Shown one piece after another: positions 1 to 8,336 of a DNA stretch of 64,000 bases. This stretch comes from JAAYTL01 sp031460505 (GTDB lineage Bacteria; Bacillota; Clostridia; Tissierellales; Tissierellaceae). Below the pieces are notes generated by a model that saw nothing but the letters and a program-made list of their open reading frames with translations, was not told the origin of the DNA and searched no databases. The stretch spans positions 1 to 64,000 of the forward strand of contig JAVKTT010000002.1 in the NCBI GenBank assembly GCA_031460505.1, written 5' to 3'. Within the stretch, counting starts at the first letter, position 1; each line of letters opens with the position of its first letter. The position numbers and the translations under genes were made by a program.

Positions 1-44
1 AGCATTAGGATATCTCTAATAAAAATTGTATTAAAAATATTAAA

Positions 45-84
45 ATATGCTTAGAAGACCTATAAAAAGTGCTTCTAAACATAT
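45..84 (+). promoter_or_regulatory. Hairpin ahead of the uxaA-like gene
   Basis: Arms 45-57 and 72-84 are complementary over 13 positions with one mismatch around a 14-base loop. The structure ends 8 bases before the strong ribosome-binding site at 92-98. There is no T tract, so it is more likely an intergenic processing or leader structure than a terminator. The 5' 103 bases contain no complete gene; the end of an upstream gene may lie in the first 20-50 bases but cannot be assigned. Confidence 0.45.
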
Positions 85-103
85 TATACGAGGAGGGTAA
101 ATA

Positions 104-1264
104 ATGAAAAAATTATATGGTTATAGAAGACCTGATGGTCAAGTAGGTGTAAGAAATCATTTATTAATTATTCCAGCATCAGTTTGTGCTAGTCATGTTG
201 CGTCGAAGATAGCAGATGCAGTTAATGGGGCAGTAGCAATTCCAAACCAACAAGGTTGCTGTGAACTTGGTCCAGATTTTGATGTAACTCATAGGACGCT
301 TGTTGGTTTTGGTAAGAACCCAAATGTTGGAGCAGTGTTGGTAATAGGTTTAGGTTGCGAAGGCATCTCAACTTCTGATGTTGCAAAGGAAATAGCGGAA
401 AGTGGTAAGAAAGTTGAATATCTAGTAATACAAGAAAACGAAGGTACTATTAATACTGAATCAAAAGGGGTAAGAATAGCAAGAGAGATGGCAAGTGAGT
501 TAGGTAGAATGCAAAAAGTAGAAATTGATATTTCTGAAATTACTCTTGCTCTTGAATGTGGTGGTTCTGATACAACATCTGGATTAGCTTCTAATCCATC
601 CCTTGGTTACGTTTCAGATAAAGTAGTTGACGGAGGTGGAACAGTTATATTATCTGAAACAACAGAATTTATAGGCGCAGAACATTTATTAGCCGAAAGA
701 GCAGTTACTCCTGAAGTTGCAGATGATATTATAAGAATAGTTAAGAGAATTGAAGATAAGGCTAAATCTATAGGTGTAGACTTAAGAGAAGGACAACCTA
801 CTCCAGGAAATATTCAAGGGGGTCTTACTACTATAGAAGAAAAATCTTTAGGCTGTATATATAAAGGCGGATCTAGACCTATTCAAGGAGTAAGGGAATA
901 TGGTGAAATAGTTGATGGTAAGGGACTTTATATTATGGATACTCCTGGACAAGATATTGAATCAATCACTGGTATGTTAGCTGGTGGTGCTACTGTAGTA
1001 ATATTTAGTACTGGAAGAGGAACTCCTACAGGCTCTCCAATAGCCCCTGTTATAAAAGTAATTGGTAATGGAGATAATTATCTAAGGATGAAAGATAATA
1101 TAGATATCAATGCAGGTGCTATTATGGATGGAACCGAAACAGTTGCTGAAGTTGGAGAACGACTTTATGATGAGATGTTAGAAGTAATTAATGGAAAGTA
1201 TACTAAAGCAGAATCTCTAAATCATAAAGAATTCGGCATCTACAAATTAAGTTCAACATTCTAA
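104..1264 (+). CDS. UxaA-family hydro-lyase (altronate/galactarate dehydratase large domain)
   Basis: 386 aa, matching the large C-terminal domain of the UxaA/GarD family, iron-dependent lyases that dehydrate sugar acids (altronate, galactarate and relatives) to 2-keto-3-deoxy acids. The N-terminus has the family hallmark (YRRPDGQVGVRN, residues 6-17), followed by conserved cysteine patches QGCCELG (about 50-56), GLGCEG (about 82-87) and ECGGSD (about 150-155). In this split form the small SAF domain is normally a separate gene just upstream, which would lie outside the window. ATG follows AGGAGGG. It heads a block of sugar-acid genes with two KdgT permeases next door. The exact substrate cannot be read from sequence. 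Confidence 0.85.
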   Translation: MKKLYGYRRPDGQVGVRNHLLIIPASVCASHVASKIADAVNGAVAIPNQQGCCELGPDFDVTHRTLVGFGKNPNVGAVLVIGLGCEGISTSDVAKEIAESGKKVEYLVIQENEGTINTESKGVRIAREMASELGRMQKVEIDISEITLALECGGSDTTSGLASNPSLGYVSDKVVDGGGTVILSETTEFIGAEHLLAERAVTPEVADDIIRIVKRIEDKAKSIGVDLREGQPTPGNIQGGLTTIEEKSLGCIYKGGSRPIQGVREYGEIVDGKGLYIMDTPGQDIESITGMLAGGATVVIFSTGRGTPTGSPIAPVIKVIGNGDNYLRMKDNIDINAGAIMDGTETVAEVGERLYDEMLEVINGKYTKAESLNHKEFGIYKLSSTF

Positions 1265-1303
1265 GAACCTTTAAAAATAAATTTATAATAGGAGGATTAA
1301 TCT

Positions 1304-2245
1304 GTGAAAATTTTAAAATCAGTTCAAAAAGTTCCAGGAGGTCTAATGGTAATTCCACTATTGTTGGGTGCTTTAATAAATACTGTTGCTCCTCAAGCGT
1401 TGGAAATAGGTGGGTTTACAACTGCGTTATTTAAAAATAGTGCAACTGCTTTAATAGCTTTATTCGTATTATGTAACGGTGCTCAAATCAATGTTAGGCA
1501 AGCAGGATTACCAGTGTACAAAGGTATAGTATTGACAGCAACAAAGTTTATAATTGGAGCTGCTATAGGTTGGTTTGTAGGTAAGACGTGGGGTAATGCA
1601 GGTGTTTTAGGACTTACTCCTATGGCTTTAGTAGGATCATTAACTAATTCAAATGGTGGTCTATATGCTGCTCTTGCAGGACAATATGGAGATTCAACAG
1701 ATGTAGGAGCTATATCAATATTATCTTTAAATGATGGACCTTTCTTTACTATGCTTGCATTTGGTATTACTGGATTGGCTAATATACCATTCATGGCATT
1801 AATAGCTGTATTAGTACCTATAGTGATTGGATTTATTTTAGGTAATTTAGACGAAGATCTAAGAGAGTTTCTGAATAAAGGTACTGTATTATTAATTCCA
1901 TTCTTTGCTTTTCCATTAGGAGCTGCACTAGATTTCAGAACTATTATTCAAGCTGGTGCACCAGGATTAGTATTAGGAGTTTTAGTATCAGTATTGACGG
2001 GATTAGGTGGATATTTTGCAATGACATTCTTTGGAGGAAAACCAAGAGCTGTAGGTGCAGCTATAGGAACTACTGCTGGTAATGCTGTAGGAACTCCTGC
2101 TGCGTTAGCGCTTGCTGATCCAAGCTTACAAGCATATGTAGCGTCTTCAACTGCTCAAATAGCAGCAGCAGTTATAGTTACGGCAATACTTTGTCCTTTA
2201 ATAGTTTCATTTTTAGATAAAGTAGATAAAAAAAGATTAGCATAA
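1304..2245 (+). CDS. 2-keto-3-deoxygluconate permease family protein, copy 1
   Basis: 313 aa, a very hydrophobic membrane protein of the KdgT family (H+-coupled 2-keto-3-deoxygluconate uptake) with about ten predicted membrane segments. Recognisable family stretches are PGGLMVIPLLLGALIN near the N-terminus, TNSNGGLYAALAGQYGD in the middle and AAIGTTAGNAVGTPAALA near the C-terminus. The start is GTG at 1304, 7 bases after AGGAGG. It lies 39 bases downstream of the UxaA-like gene and probably shares its transcript. The following gene is a close paralogue. KdgT-family members near DUF1537 kinase genes may carry short sugar acids rather than ketodeoxygluconate, so the substrate is left open. Confidence 0.88.
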   Translation: MKILKSVQKVPGGLMVIPLLLGALINTVAPQALEIGGFTTALFKNSATALIALFVLCNGAQINVRQAGLPVYKGIVLTATKFIIGAAIGWFVGKTWGNAGVLGLTPMALVGSLTNSNGGLYAALAGQYGDSTDVGAISILSLNDGPFFTMLAFGITGLANIPFMALIAVLVPIVIGFILGNLDEDLREFLNKGTVLLIPFFAFPLGAALDFRTIIQAGAPGLVLGVLVSVLTGLGGYFAMTFFGGKPRAVGAAIGTTAGNAVGTPAALALADPSLQAYVASSTAQIAAAVIVTAILCPLIVSFLDKVDKKRLA

Positions 2246-2261
2246 GTTAATATTATTAAAT

Positions 2262-2309
2262 GTAGTTCTGTTAATATGGATTTAAATAAATCTATAGTGA
2301 CAGAACTAC
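2262..2309 (+). terminator. Hairpin after kdgT copy 1
   Basis: Arms 2262-2273 and 2298-2309 pair over 12 positions (one G-U type mismatch) around a 24-base loop. No T tract follows. The arm shares the core AGTTCTGTTA with the hairpin after kdgT copy 2 (3524-3569). Confidence 0.5.
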
Positions 2310-2407
2310 TTAAGTATCATTTAAATTTGATGCGAGTCAATTGCAATTAATTAAATATTGTAAATAGACAAATAAATCAGCTTATAATTGGGTATAAGAT
2401 ATTATGA

Positions 2408-2527
2408 TTTATAAAGTTGTTTATAAAGTATGGTTTATATAGTGTATTTTCAAACCTGTTGCTTGAATCTCTAAATTATATGAATATAGTATTTATAAAC
2501 TAACTATATGTATTATTAGTTTATAAA
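2408..2527. promoter_or_regulatory. AT-rich control region of kdgT copy 2 with TTTATAAA repeats and a 12-bp inverted repeat
   Basis: The 318-base gap between the kdgT copies holds no gene. It contains four exact copies of the palindromic octamer TTTATAAA, starting at 2408, 2420, 2492 and 2520. The last two belong to a perfect 12-bp inverted repeat (2492-2503 and 2516-2527, 12-base spacer). This is 36 bases before the start codon and looks like an operator or leader hairpin for independent control of the second permease and the genes after it. No clear -35/-10 pair could be fixed. Confidence 0.45.
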
Positions 2528-2563
2528 TATTTTATATAAAAATAATACAGGGGGTATTAAAGT

Positions 2564-3514
2564 ATGAAGATTTTAAAAGGGGTACAAAAAGTACCAGGAG
2601 GATTGATGGTAATTCCACTATTGATGGGAGCGCTTATTAATACATTTGTTCCTGGAATATTAGAGATTGGTGGATTTACAACTGCACTGTTTAAGAATAG
2701 TGCAACAGCATTAATTGCTTTATTTGTACTATGTAACGGAGCGCAGATTAACGTTAAACAAGCTGGTGTACCATTATACAAAGGAGTAGTTCTAACTATA
2801 ATTAAGTTTCTAATTGGAGCAGTTATTGGGTGGGTTATAGGTAAAACTTGGGGCAATGCAGGTATATTAGGTTTAACTCCCTTAGCTCTTATAGGTGCTA
2901 TTACAAATTCAAACGGAGGTATGTATGCAGCACTTGCAGGCCAGTATGGAGACTCAACTGATGTAGGTGCTATTTCCATATTGTCTTTAAATGATGGACC
3001 ATTCTTTACAATGATAGCGTTTGGTATTACTGGATTGGCTAATATTCCATTCATGGCTTTTATAGCTGTATTAGTACCTATATTGATTGGGTTTGTTTTA
3101 GGTAATTTAGATGAAGATTTAAGAGAGTTTTTAAACAAGGGTACTGTATTATTAATTCCTTTCTTTGCTTTTCCATTAGGTGCTGCATTAGATTTTAGAA
3201 CAATTATAGCAGCGGGAGGTTCTGGATTATTGTTAGGTATACTATGTACAATATTAACCGGTTTTGCAGGATATTATGTTATGAGATTATTTAGCGGAAA
3301 ACCAAGAGCGGTTGGAGCAGCGATTGGGACTACTGCAGGCAATGCTGTGGGTACTCCAGCTGCATTGGCTCTTGCAGATCCTAGTTTAGAGCCATTCGTA
3401 GCAAGTGCAACTGCACAAATTGCAGCAGCGGTTATTGTTACAGCAATACTTTGCCCTTTATTAGTTTCATATTTAGATAAAAGAGATTCTAAGAAAAAAT
3501 TAGCATCGAGTTAA
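2564..3514 (+). CDS. 2-keto-3-deoxygluconate permease family protein, copy 2
   Basis: 316 aa, KdgT-family permease. By eye well over 80% of positions match copy 1 over the whole length, with the differences concentrated in the membrane segments of the N-terminal third and near residues 205-245. ATG follows GGGGGT. The pair looks like a tandem duplication that was kept, so the two may differ in affinity or substrate. Unlike copy 1 it has its own 318-base upstream region with repeated palindromes, so it may be separately regulated. It is followed by a hairpin and then by the kinase gene 79 bases downstream. Confidence 0.88.
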   Translation: MKILKGVQKVPGGLMVIPLLMGALINTFVPGILEIGGFTTALFKNSATALIALFVLCNGAQINVKQAGVPLYKGVVLTIIKFLIGAVIGWVIGKTWGNAGILGLTPLALIGAITNSNGGMYAALAGQYGDSTDVGAISILSLNDGPFFTMIAFGITGLANIPFMAFIAVLVPILIGFVLGNLDEDLREFLNKGTVLLIPFFAFPLGAALDFRTIIAAGGSGLLLGILCTILTGFAGYYVMRLFSGKPRAVGAAIGTTAGNAVGTPAALALADPSLEPFVASATAQIAAAVIVTAILCPLLVSYLDKRDSKKKLASS

Positions 3515-3523
3515 TATAGCTCC

Positions 3524-3569
3524 ATATAGTTCTGTTAATAGAAATTATATACTATTAACAGGACTATAT
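3524..3569 (+). terminator. Hairpin between kdgT copy 2 and the kinase gene
   Basis: Arms 3524-3541 and 3552-3569 pair over 18 positions (one T-G wobble) around a 10-base loop. No T run follows. It may be an intergenic RNA-stabilising or attenuating structure within one operon. It is related in sequence to the hairpin at 2262-2309. Confidence 0.5.
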
Positions 3570-3593
3570 TAAATTAATGGTTGGAGGCGAATT

Positions 3594-4808
3594 ATGGATA
3601 GATTTTTAATTATTGCAGATGATTTTACAGGTGCAAACGATACTGGTGTTCAGCTTACTAAAAGAGGTATAGAAACACATGTAGTCTTGGAAGGTAAGAG
3701 TATAAGAGATAAAAAAATCTCATATGTTTTAGATACAGAGTCTAGAGCTTTGAGCGAAGAAAAAGCCTATGAAAGGGTTAGAGACCAACTTATTGGTATA
3801 TCTAGCCATAAATTTGATTTGGTTTTTAAGAAGGTGGATTCCACAATAAGAGGGAACATAACTTCTGAACTAAAAGCTGTAGATGAAGAATTTAATCCAG
3901 AGTTAATAATATTTGCACCAGCATTTCCGGATATCGGGAGGATTACAAAGGATGGAATTCATTATGTAAATGGTAATAGAATTGTAGAAACTGAGTTTTC
4001 TCGTGATCCTATAAAACCAGTATTAGAAGATAATGTTCAAAAATTACTAGAATTAGGATATAATGAAGATGTTGTTCACCATAATTTAAATGAAATCAGG
4101 GATAATAACGTTTTATTTAAAGGAGCAAGGATTCACACTTTTGATTCAGAAAACAATTTAGACTTGGAAAAGATAGTTGTTTTTGCAATGAATACTGGTA
4201 AAAAAGTATTATGGGTTGGTTCTGCAGGTTTGGCCAATACAATACTAAAAGTAAATAAACCTTTTAAACCTGCTTTAGGAATAGTTGGTAGTTTAAGTGA
4301 AGTTTCAAGAAGTCAAATTAGATATGCAGAAAATAAAGGTGTAAAAGTCTTTAAAATAGATATTGTAGATATACTAAGAAACAAATCTGAAAATGAATAT
4401 ATTAATCAAGCTGTAGAAATGTTGAATAAAGGTAACGATTTAATAATAACATCTGCTTATGACACTGATGATTATAAAGAAACTATCAATATTAGCAAAG
4501 AAATGGCAATGACAAAGGTTGAAATTAGTTCATTGGTTCAAGAAATCCTAGGTAAAATTAGTGTTAAAACAATAAAACAAGTAGATATCTCAGGTATTTT
4601 TGTGACTGGAGGAGATACTGCAATGGGTTTTCTTAAAAATTCTAACGCTCAGGGATCACAAATAATAGAGGAGATTATGACTGGTATTCCAATGATGAGA
4701 TTAGTTGGTGGAGAATTTGATGGGTATATAATGGTATCAAAAGCTGGTGCCTTTGGGAATGAGGAAGCTTTATATTATTCTTTAAATAAGATCAAGGAGG
4801 TACAATAA
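3594..4808 (+). CDS. Four-carbon acid sugar kinase family protein (DUF1537)
   Basis: 404 aa, a DUF1537 kinase (OtnK/DtnK/YgbK group) that phosphorylates four-carbon sugar acids such as threonate, erythronate or a keto-derivative. The N-terminal substrate domain opens with the family motif IADDFTGANDTG (7-18). KKVDSTIRGN (about 82-91) and, in the C-terminal nucleotide-binding domain, VTGGDTA (about 338-344) are visible. ATG at 3594 follows GGAGGCG. It overlaps by one base with the PdxA2 gene, and this kinase-dehydrogenase pairing is the known D-threonate/D-erythronate module that yields dihydroxyacetone phosphate. Which acid is used here is inference. Confidence 0.9.
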   Translation: MDRFLIIADDFTGANDTGVQLTKRGIETHVVLEGKSIRDKKISYVLDTESRALSEEKAYERVRDQLIGISSHKFDLVFKKVDSTIRGNITSELKAVDEEFNPELIIFAPAFPDIGRITKDGIHYVNGNRIVETEFSRDPIKPVLEDNVQKLLELGYNEDVVHHNLNEIRDNNVLFKGARIHTFDSENNLDLEKIVVFAMNTGKKVLWVGSAGLANTILKVNKPFKPALGIVGSLSEVSRSQIRYAENKGVKVFKIDIVDILRNKSENEYINQAVEMLNKGNDLIITSAYDTDDYKETINISKEMAMTKVEISSLVQEILGKISVKTIKQVDISGIFVTGGDTAMGFLKNSNAQGSQIIEEIMTGIPMMRLVGGEFDGYIMVSKAGAFGNEEALYYSLNKIKEVQ

Positions 4809-5776
4809 TGGATTATATTGGAATCACGATGGGTGATCCTGCTGGTATAGGATGTGAAGTAACATTAAAAGCTTTAAAAAATGAAAGATTCAAGAAAAAA
4901 TCCATTATATTTGGTAGTAGTGAAATCGTTAAACACTTTATTAAATTACTAAATATAGATCATGAATTAAATATTATTGAAGATATAGATGAGTTTGATG
5001 AGAACTGTATCAATATGGTAGATGTTCTTCCTATATCACTTAATGATTTTGAATTTGGAAAAGTTTCTGCACTTTGTGGTGATGCTGCCTACAGATATGT
5101 TGAATTAGCAATAAAGTGGGCTATGGATAAGAAGATCAAAGCTGTCGTTACAGCTCCGTTAAATAAAGAGTCCCTACATCTGGGTGGACATAATTATGAT
5201 GGACATACTGAGATATTTGCGACGCTTACTAATACAAAAAAGTATACCATGATGCTTTGGAGTGATAAATTAAAGGTTGTACATGTGTCAACTCACGTAT
5301 CATTAAGGGAAGCATGCGATAGAGTGAAAAAGGATAGGGTGCTAGATACTATAATGCTTGCAGATACAAATTTAAAGAGAATGGGAATTAAAAATCCTAA
5401 AATTGCTGTATCAGGTCTAAATCCACATGCTGGGGAATCAGGCATTTTTGGAGATGAAGAAATCAAAGAGATAAGTCCAGCTATAGAAGCTGCAAAGGAC
5501 ATGGGAATAGATGTTGTAGGTCCTGAAGCGCCAGATACTGTATTTCTAAAAGGATATAGGGGACAATATGATTTAGTTGTTGCTATGTATCATGATCAAG
5601 GGCACATTCCTATGAAGATGATGGCTTTTGATTCAGGTGTAAATATAACATTAGGATTGCCAATAATTAGAACGTCGGTTGATCATGGCACAGCCTTTGG
5701 TAAGGCTGGTAAAGGAACTGCTAGTGAAGAAAGTATGATTCAAGCAATTAAGGCGGCAAATTACTTTGATAAATAA
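4808..5776 (+). CDS. pdxA2: PdxA2-type 4-phosphate dehydrogenase (D-threonate/D-erythronate 4-phosphate)
   Basis: 322 aa, member of the PdxA family of metal- and NAD-dependent beta-hydroxyacid oxidative decarboxylases. MGDPAGIGCEV (8-18) and metal-binding histidines in HVSTHVSLR and MYHDQGHIP are present. True PdxA works in pyridoxal phosphate synthesis, but pairing with a DUF1537 kinase is the signature of the catabolic PdxA2 form, which oxidises and decarboxylates the 4-phosphorylated acid to dihydroxyacetone phosphate. The ATG overlaps the kinase stop codon by one base (TAATG), implying translational coupling. No pyridoxal genes are near. Confidence 0.85.
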   Translation: MDYIGITMGDPAGIGCEVTLKALKNERFKKKSIIFGSSEIVKHFIKLLNIDHELNIIEDIDEFDENCINMVDVLPISLNDFEFGKVSALCGDAAYRYVELAIKWAMDKKIKAVVTAPLNKESLHLGGHNYDGHTEIFATLTNTKKYTMMLWSDKLKVVHVSTHVSLREACDRVKKDRVLDTIMLADTNLKRMGIKNPKIAVSGLNPHAGESGIFGDEEIKEISPAIEAAKDMGIDVVGPEAPDTVFLKGYRGQYDLVVAMYHDQGHIPMKMMAFDSGVNITLGLPIIRTSVDHGTAFGKAGKGTASEESMIQAIKAANYFDK

Positions 5777-5789
5777 TGGAGGGATTAAT

Positions 5790-7064
5790 ATGACTAAATT
5801 TCATTTACCATATGGAAGAGAAAATATAGAAGTAGATATACCTGATGAAAGAGTAAGTGCAGTGATGTTATCACAAATGCATTATTATAAACCGGAACTT
5901 AGTCAGGAAGAATTAGTAAGAGAAGCTTTGGAAAACCCTATAGGTTCACCAAAATTATCACTGATGGCAGAAGGAAAGGATAAAGTAGTAGTTATTGCCA
6001 GTGACCATACTAGACCTGTACCTAGTAAAATTATCATGCCACAGATGTTAGCTGAGATTAGAAAAGGAAATCCAAATGCAGATATTACTATTCTTATATC
6101 AACAGGATGCCATAGAGAGACTACAAAAGATGAATTAGCAGATAAATTTGGTCCTGAAATAATGGCAAACGAAAAAATAGTAGTACACAATTGTGATGAT
6201 GAACCTAATTTAGTTAAAATTGGATATCTTCCTTCAGGTGGACCGTTGATTATCAATAGATTAGTAGTAGAAGCTGATTTAGTTTGTGCAGAAGGATTTA
6301 TCGAGCCACACTTCTTTGCTGGATTTTCAGGTGGAAGAAAGAGTGTATTTCCAGGAGTTACCAGTAGGGTAGCTGTAATGAGTAATCACAATGCACAGTT
6401 TATTGATCATCCAAATTCAAGAACTGGTATTATTGAAGGCAATCCTATTCATAGAGATATGCTTTATGCTGCAAGGGCAGCAAGACTTGATTTTATATGC
6501 AATGTAGTCATTAACTCAGAGAAAGATGTTATCTACGCAGTAGCAGGAGACTGCGATTTAGCTCACATAGAAGGTAGGGAATTCCTAAGTAGTCAATGTA
6601 AAGTTGATGCAGTGCCATCGGATATAGTTATTTCTACAAATGGTGGATATCCATTGGATCAAAATATCTATCAAGCTGTTAAAGGTATGACTGCTGCTGA
6701 AGCAACAATTAAAGATGGTGGTGTAATTATCATGATTGCAAAATCCAATGATGGTCACGGTGGAGAATCGTTTTATAAATCTTTTAAGGAAGAAAAAGAT
6801 TTAGATAAGATGATGAAAGAGTTTTTGGATACTCCAAGTGATGAAACTATACCTGATCAATGGCAATCTCAAATATTTGCTAGAGTGTTACAACGTGCTA
6901 GAGTGGTTTATGTATCAGATGCACCTGATGAAATGGTAAAGGATCTTCATATGATACCTGCCCATTCTATCGAAGAAGCTATTCAAAAGGCAGATGAAAT
7001 CCTTGGTAAAAATGATTCGAAAATAGCGGTAATTCCAGATGGTGTTTCAGTAATTGTTATTTAA
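5790..7064 (+). CDS. larA: LarA-type nickel-pincer 2-hydroxyacid racemase/epimerase
   Basis: 424 aa, full-length LarA (DUF2088) protein, which uses a nickel-pincer nucleotide cofactor to racemise or epimerise 2-hydroxyacids by hydride transfer. Every residue known from Lactobacillus plantarum LarA is found at the same number: R75 (SDHTRP), H108 (TGCHRE), H174 (EPHFF), the cofactor-linking K184 (GGRKS), H200 (SNHN) and K298 (QAVKG). The ATG at 5790 follows GGAGGG; a start at 5766 would overlap the upstream gene and lacks a binding site. It sits 13 bases after pdxA2. The cofactor genes larB, larC and larE are not in this window. The context suggests a sugar acid rather than lactate as substrate. 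Confidence 0.88.
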   Translation: MTKFHLPYGRENIEVDIPDERVSAVMLSQMHYYKPELSQEELVREALENPIGSPKLSLMAEGKDKVVVIASDHTRPVPSKIIMPQMLAEIRKGNPNADITILISTGCHRETTKDELADKFGPEIMANEKIVVHNCDDEPNLVKIGYLPSGGPLIINRLVVEADLVCAEGFIEPHFFAGFSGGRKSVFPGVTSRVAVMSNHNAQFIDHPNSRTGIIEGNPIHRDMLYAARAARLDFICNVVINSEKDVIYAVAGDCDLAHIEGREFLSSQCKVDAVPSDIVISTNGGYPLDQNIYQAVKGMTAAEATIKDGGVIIMIAKSNDGHGGESFYKSFKEEKDLDKMMKEFLDTPSDETIPDQWQSQIFARVLQRARVVYVSDAPDEMVKDLHMIPAHSIEEAIQKADEILGKNDSKIAVIPDGVSVIVI

Positions 7065-7070
7065 AAATAA

Positions 7071-7106
7071 ATAGTTACCTACTATAATAAGAGTAGGTAA
7101 CTATTT
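7071..7106 (+). terminator. Terminator after larA-like gene
   Basis: Perfect 13-bp stem (7071-7083 with 7092-7104), 8-base loop, then a short T run. It separates the sugar-acid operon from the glycerate kinase gene. Confidence 0.7.
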
Positions 7107-7135
7107 TAACAATCAAAAACTTGGGGGGTTACATA

Positions 7136-8269
7136 ATGAAATTTTTATTGGCGCCAGATTCTTTTAAAGAAAGTTTAAGTGCAAAAGATGCAGCAAATGC
7201 TATGGAAAAAGGACTTAAAAAGGTATTTCCGAATGCAGAATATATAAAGATTCCCATGGCAGATGGTGGAGAAGGAACTACCCAATCATTAGTTGATGCT
7301 ACAGAAGGAGATATGTATTATCCTGAAGTATTAGATCCACTAGGTAAAAAAGTAAAGGCTAAACTTGGTATATTAGGCAATGGAGATATAGCAGTAATAG
7401 AAATGGCAAGTGCAAGTGGCCTCGAACTAATAGAAAAAAAAGATAGAAATCCCTTAATTTCTACAACTTATGGTACAGGTGAACTAATTAAAGCGGCTCT
7501 GGATCAAAATGTAAGCACTATAATCATAGGTATAGGCGGTAGTGCTACTAATGACGGTGGTGCAGGTATGATTCAGGCTTTAGGTGGTAGATTGCTTGAT
7601 AACCATGGTGAACAAATTGGATTTGGTGGAGAAGCATTAAAAGATTTAGCTAAGATTGATTTATCACAACTTGACCCAAGGTTAAAGAACACAAAGATTG
7701 AAGTAGCTTGTGATGTAAATAATCCTCTAACAGGTAAACTAGGTGCATCACATATCTTTGGACCTCAAAAAGGAGCAACTCCAGAGATGGTTATCTATTT
7801 AGATGAATGTTTAGCTCATTTTGCTGAAGTTATTAGGAGAGATTTAAATAAAGATATCGAAAACGTTTCGGGAGCTGGTGCGGCAGGAGGACTGGGGGCT
7901 GGTTTAATGGGATTTTTAGATGGTAAACTATCTCCTGGAATAGATATAGTTATTAAATATACAAATATTGAAAATCAGATGGAAGGTGTAGATTTTGTAA
8001 TCACAGGTGAAGGAAGTATCGATAGTCAAACAAGGTTTGGCAAGACACCTTATGGAGTAGCTAAGGTTGCAAAGAAATTCAATGTCCCAGTAATTGCCAT
8101 AGCAGGCAGTATTGGTAATGATATAGATATTTTATATGACTATGGATTTGACGTTTTCTTTAGTATAATGCAAGGAGTATCTGATTTGGACGATGCACTT
8201 AAACATGGTGCAGCTAATATAGAGAGAACATGTGAAAATATAGGTAGATTGATAAGTATAAAATTATAA
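7136..8269 (+). CDS. Glycerate kinase
   Basis: 377 aa, glycerate kinase type 1 family (GarK/GlxK), which phosphorylates D-glycerate to a phosphoglycerate entering glycolysis. Family motifs are APDSFKESLSA at the N-terminus, PMADGGEGT (about 40-48), GIGGSATNDGGAGM (about 137-150) and FVITGEGSIDSQT (about 287-299). The start was set at ATG 7136, 7 bases after GGGGGG; a TTG at 7121 lies inside the binding-site region. It stands alone between two terminators, but follows the sugar-acid operon and would take up its C3 products. Confidence 0.93.
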   Translation: MKFLLAPDSFKESLSAKDAANAMEKGLKKVFPNAEYIKIPMADGGEGTTQSLVDATEGDMYYPEVLDPLGKKVKAKLGILGNGDIAVIEMASASGLELIEKKDRNPLISTTYGTGELIKAALDQNVSTIIIGIGGSATNDGGAGMIQALGGRLLDNHGEQIGFGGEALKDLAKIDLSQLDPRLKNTKIEVACDVNNPLTGKLGASHIFGPQKGATPEMVIYLDECLAHFAEVIRRDLNKDIENVSGAGAAGGLGAGLMGFLDGKLSPGIDIVIKYTNIENQMEGVDFVITGEGSIDSQTRFGKTPYGVAKVAKKFNVPVIAIAGSIGNDIDILYDYGFDVFFSIMQGVSDLDDALKHGAANIERTCENIGRLISIKL

Positions 8270-8281
8270 TGATTATTTTGT

Positions 8282-8309
8282 AAGAGCTAGTATACTAGCT
8301 CTTTTTTGT
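8282..8309 (+). terminator. Terminator after glycerate kinase
   Basis: Perfect 22-base palindrome (8282-8303) ending in a run of six T. Classic intrinsic terminator. Confidence 0.88.
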
Positions 8310-8336
8310 TAATATAATTTATAGGGGAGAAATTCT

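Noticed and set aside
1..54. 3' end of an upstream coding sequence
   Set aside because: Two frames are open for 16-51 bases, but the stretch is too short and AT-rich to assign.
2557..3138. 193-aa minus-strand open frame across kdgT copy 2
   Set aside because: It is antisense to a strongly conserved membrane protein gene. A shorter similar shadow exists over kdgT copy 1 (1483-1794) simply because the genes are duplicates.
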